In this document: piece after piece, positions 48,101 to 49,281 of the stretch
Numbering within the stretch: position 1 is the first letter of the stretch
Layout: each line of letters opens with the position of its first letter
DNA from: Gammaproteobacteria bacterium
Lineage (GTDB): Bacteria > Pseudomonadota > Gammaproteobacteria > Pseudomonadales > Azotimanducaceae
Length of the DNA stretch: 49,281 bases
Reading direction: 5' to 3'
Assembly: GCA_018647445.1 (NCBI GenBank)
Contig: JABGTE010000022.1
Coordinates: 1-49,281, forward strand
The notes under the pieces: generated by a model
Database searches by the model: none
What the model saw: the letters and a program-made list of their open reading frames with translations, nothing else
Told to the model about the DNA's origin: nothing
Translations under genes and position numbers: made by a program

Positions 48101-49281
48101 TAGCCCAATCGCCCATGGCACGCTTTATATTTTTTGCCGGACCCGCAAGGACAGACCTCATTACGGCCAACTTTTTTCTCGGGCCGCACGAACGGCGCCG
48201 CCTGTTCTGGCTCTGGGATTTCAGATTCTGGTGCATCCGGCGACTGGGATTTCTGAAAAATCATTTTGCTTTTTGCAGCTTCGGCTCGACGACGGTCTTC
48301 TAAGGCCTGAGCATTTTCGTCCGCTTGAAACTGAACTCGCGACAAAAATCGAATGACTTCTACTTTCACGTTATACAGCAACCCTTCGAACAACTCGAAG
48401 GCCTCTCGTTTATATTCCTGCTTTGGTTGCTTTTGAGCATAAGCCCTAAGATGGATCCCTTGCCTGAGATAGTCCATCCCGGCCAAGTGCTCCTTCCATA
48501 GATTGTCTAAAATATCGAGCATAATGCGCTTTTCAAACAGCCGGAGTTCTTGCCCAAGCAGCGCTTCTTTTTCGGCATAGCGCGCTTGGGCTTGCTCGAC
48601 AATGATACGGCGAAGATCTTCTTCGATTAAAGACTCATCTGCATCGAGCATCGATTGAACCGGCACATCAAGGCCAAAATCAGTCGACAGCGCCTGCGTC
48701 AAGCCTGGCACGTCCCACTGCTCAATCAGACTTTGTGGCGGTATATAGCCACTAACCGTGTCGTTTAAAACATCCTCCCACAGTGCACTAATGGTCTCTG
48801 AGACATCCGAGGTTTCCATCAACTCATTCCGCTGCCGATAGATCATTTGCCGCTGATCGTTAGCGACATCATCGTATTCCAACAACTGCTTTCGAATATC
48901 AAAGTTTCTAGCTTCGACCTTCTTTTGGGCGCGTTCGATTGAATTGGTAACGATGCGCGCCTCGATGGGTACACCGGGCTCACTAACGCCTTGCATCAAA
49001 CCTCGCATCCTGTCCGAGGCAAAAATTCGCATTAAATTGTCTTCTAATGACAAATAAAACCGGGAATATCCTGGATCACCTTGCCGACCCGCCCGACCTC
49101 GAAGCTGGTTGTCGATCCGACGACTTTCATGTCGCTCGGTGCCGATCACGTGTAGCCCCCCGGCTTGCAAAACCTGCTCATGGCGGGTTTGCCAGGCGGT
49201 TTTTAACGCTGCAACTTCCGCGTCACTCGGAGCCTCCAGGGCTGCGGCTTCCGCCTCCCAGTTACCCCCAAGAATAATATC
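48100..49281 (-). CDS. secA: preprotein translocase SecA, C-terminal part, truncated by window edge
   Basis: Frame open to window edge (DIILGGNWEAE...); GLHVIGTERHESRRIDNQLRGRAGRQGDPGYSRFYLSLEDNLMRIF; C-terminal VGRNEVCPCGSGKKYKACHGRLG. Confidence 0.98.
   Translation of the reverse strand, partial: DIILGGNWEAEAAALEAPSDAEVAALKTAWQTRHEQVLQAGGLHVIGTERHESRRIDNQLRGRAGRQGDPGYSRFYLSLEDNLMRIFASDRMRGLMQGVSEPGVPIEARIVTNSIERAQKKVEARNFDIRKQLLEYDDVANDQRQMIYRQRNELMETSDVSETISALWEDVLNDTVSGYIPPQSLIEQWDVPGLTQALSTDFGLDVPVQSMLDADESLIEEDLRRIIVEQAQARYAEKEALLGQELRLFEKRIMLDILDNLWKEHLAGMDYLRQGIHLRAYAQKQPKQEYKREAFELFEGLLYNVKVEVIRFLSRVQFQADENAQALEDRRRAEAAKSKMIFQKSQSPDAPESEIPEPEQAAPFVRPEKKVGRNEVCPCGSGKKYKACHGRLG

Overview
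Gammaproteobacterial-type chromosomal segment, densely coded and mostly housekeeping. From left to right it holds: a truncated TRAP-transporter DctP-like gene, an alpha/beta hydrolase, a TauD-family dioxygenase, a PNPOx-family oxidase, metR, a GT4/methyltransferase/alpha-toroid cassette, moaB-moeA, a crotonase, a MalY/PatB aminotransferase, msrA, purC, a riboswitch-controlled Cys/Met PLP enzyme, apeB, sbcB, a DASS transporter, exeA-gspB, groES-groEL, an ATL protein, ampG, yajQ, a PduO-type ATR, aceE-aceF, btuF-ampE-ampD, nadC, a P450, tRNA-Thr(CGT), pilA, pilB-pilC-pilD-coaE-yacG, argJ and the secA 3' part. The most interesting non-coding signals are as follows. (1) An apparent stand-alone small RNA locus (about 3411-3633) has a sigma70-like promoter, a strong intrinsic terminator and a 13-14 nt perfect complement to the 16S rRNA 3' tail (AAAGGAGGTGATCC). 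It also has competing ACCUCC/GCCUCC segments and an 11-bp perfect palindrome across the stop of an 8-codon ORF. (2) A SAM-II/SAM-V-like riboswitch with a downstream terminator precedes the Cys/Met PLP enzyme, and an 8-nt duplicated segment suggests the switching mechanism. (3) There is a relic of an NhaD-type antiporter gene. (4) A CIRCE operator lies upstream of groES. (5) A (CCGTTGA)8 heptamer repeat lies upstream of a P450 gene. Several small ORFs below the ORF-track cutoff were read by hand. No CRISPR array, intact IS element or rRNA operon was seen.
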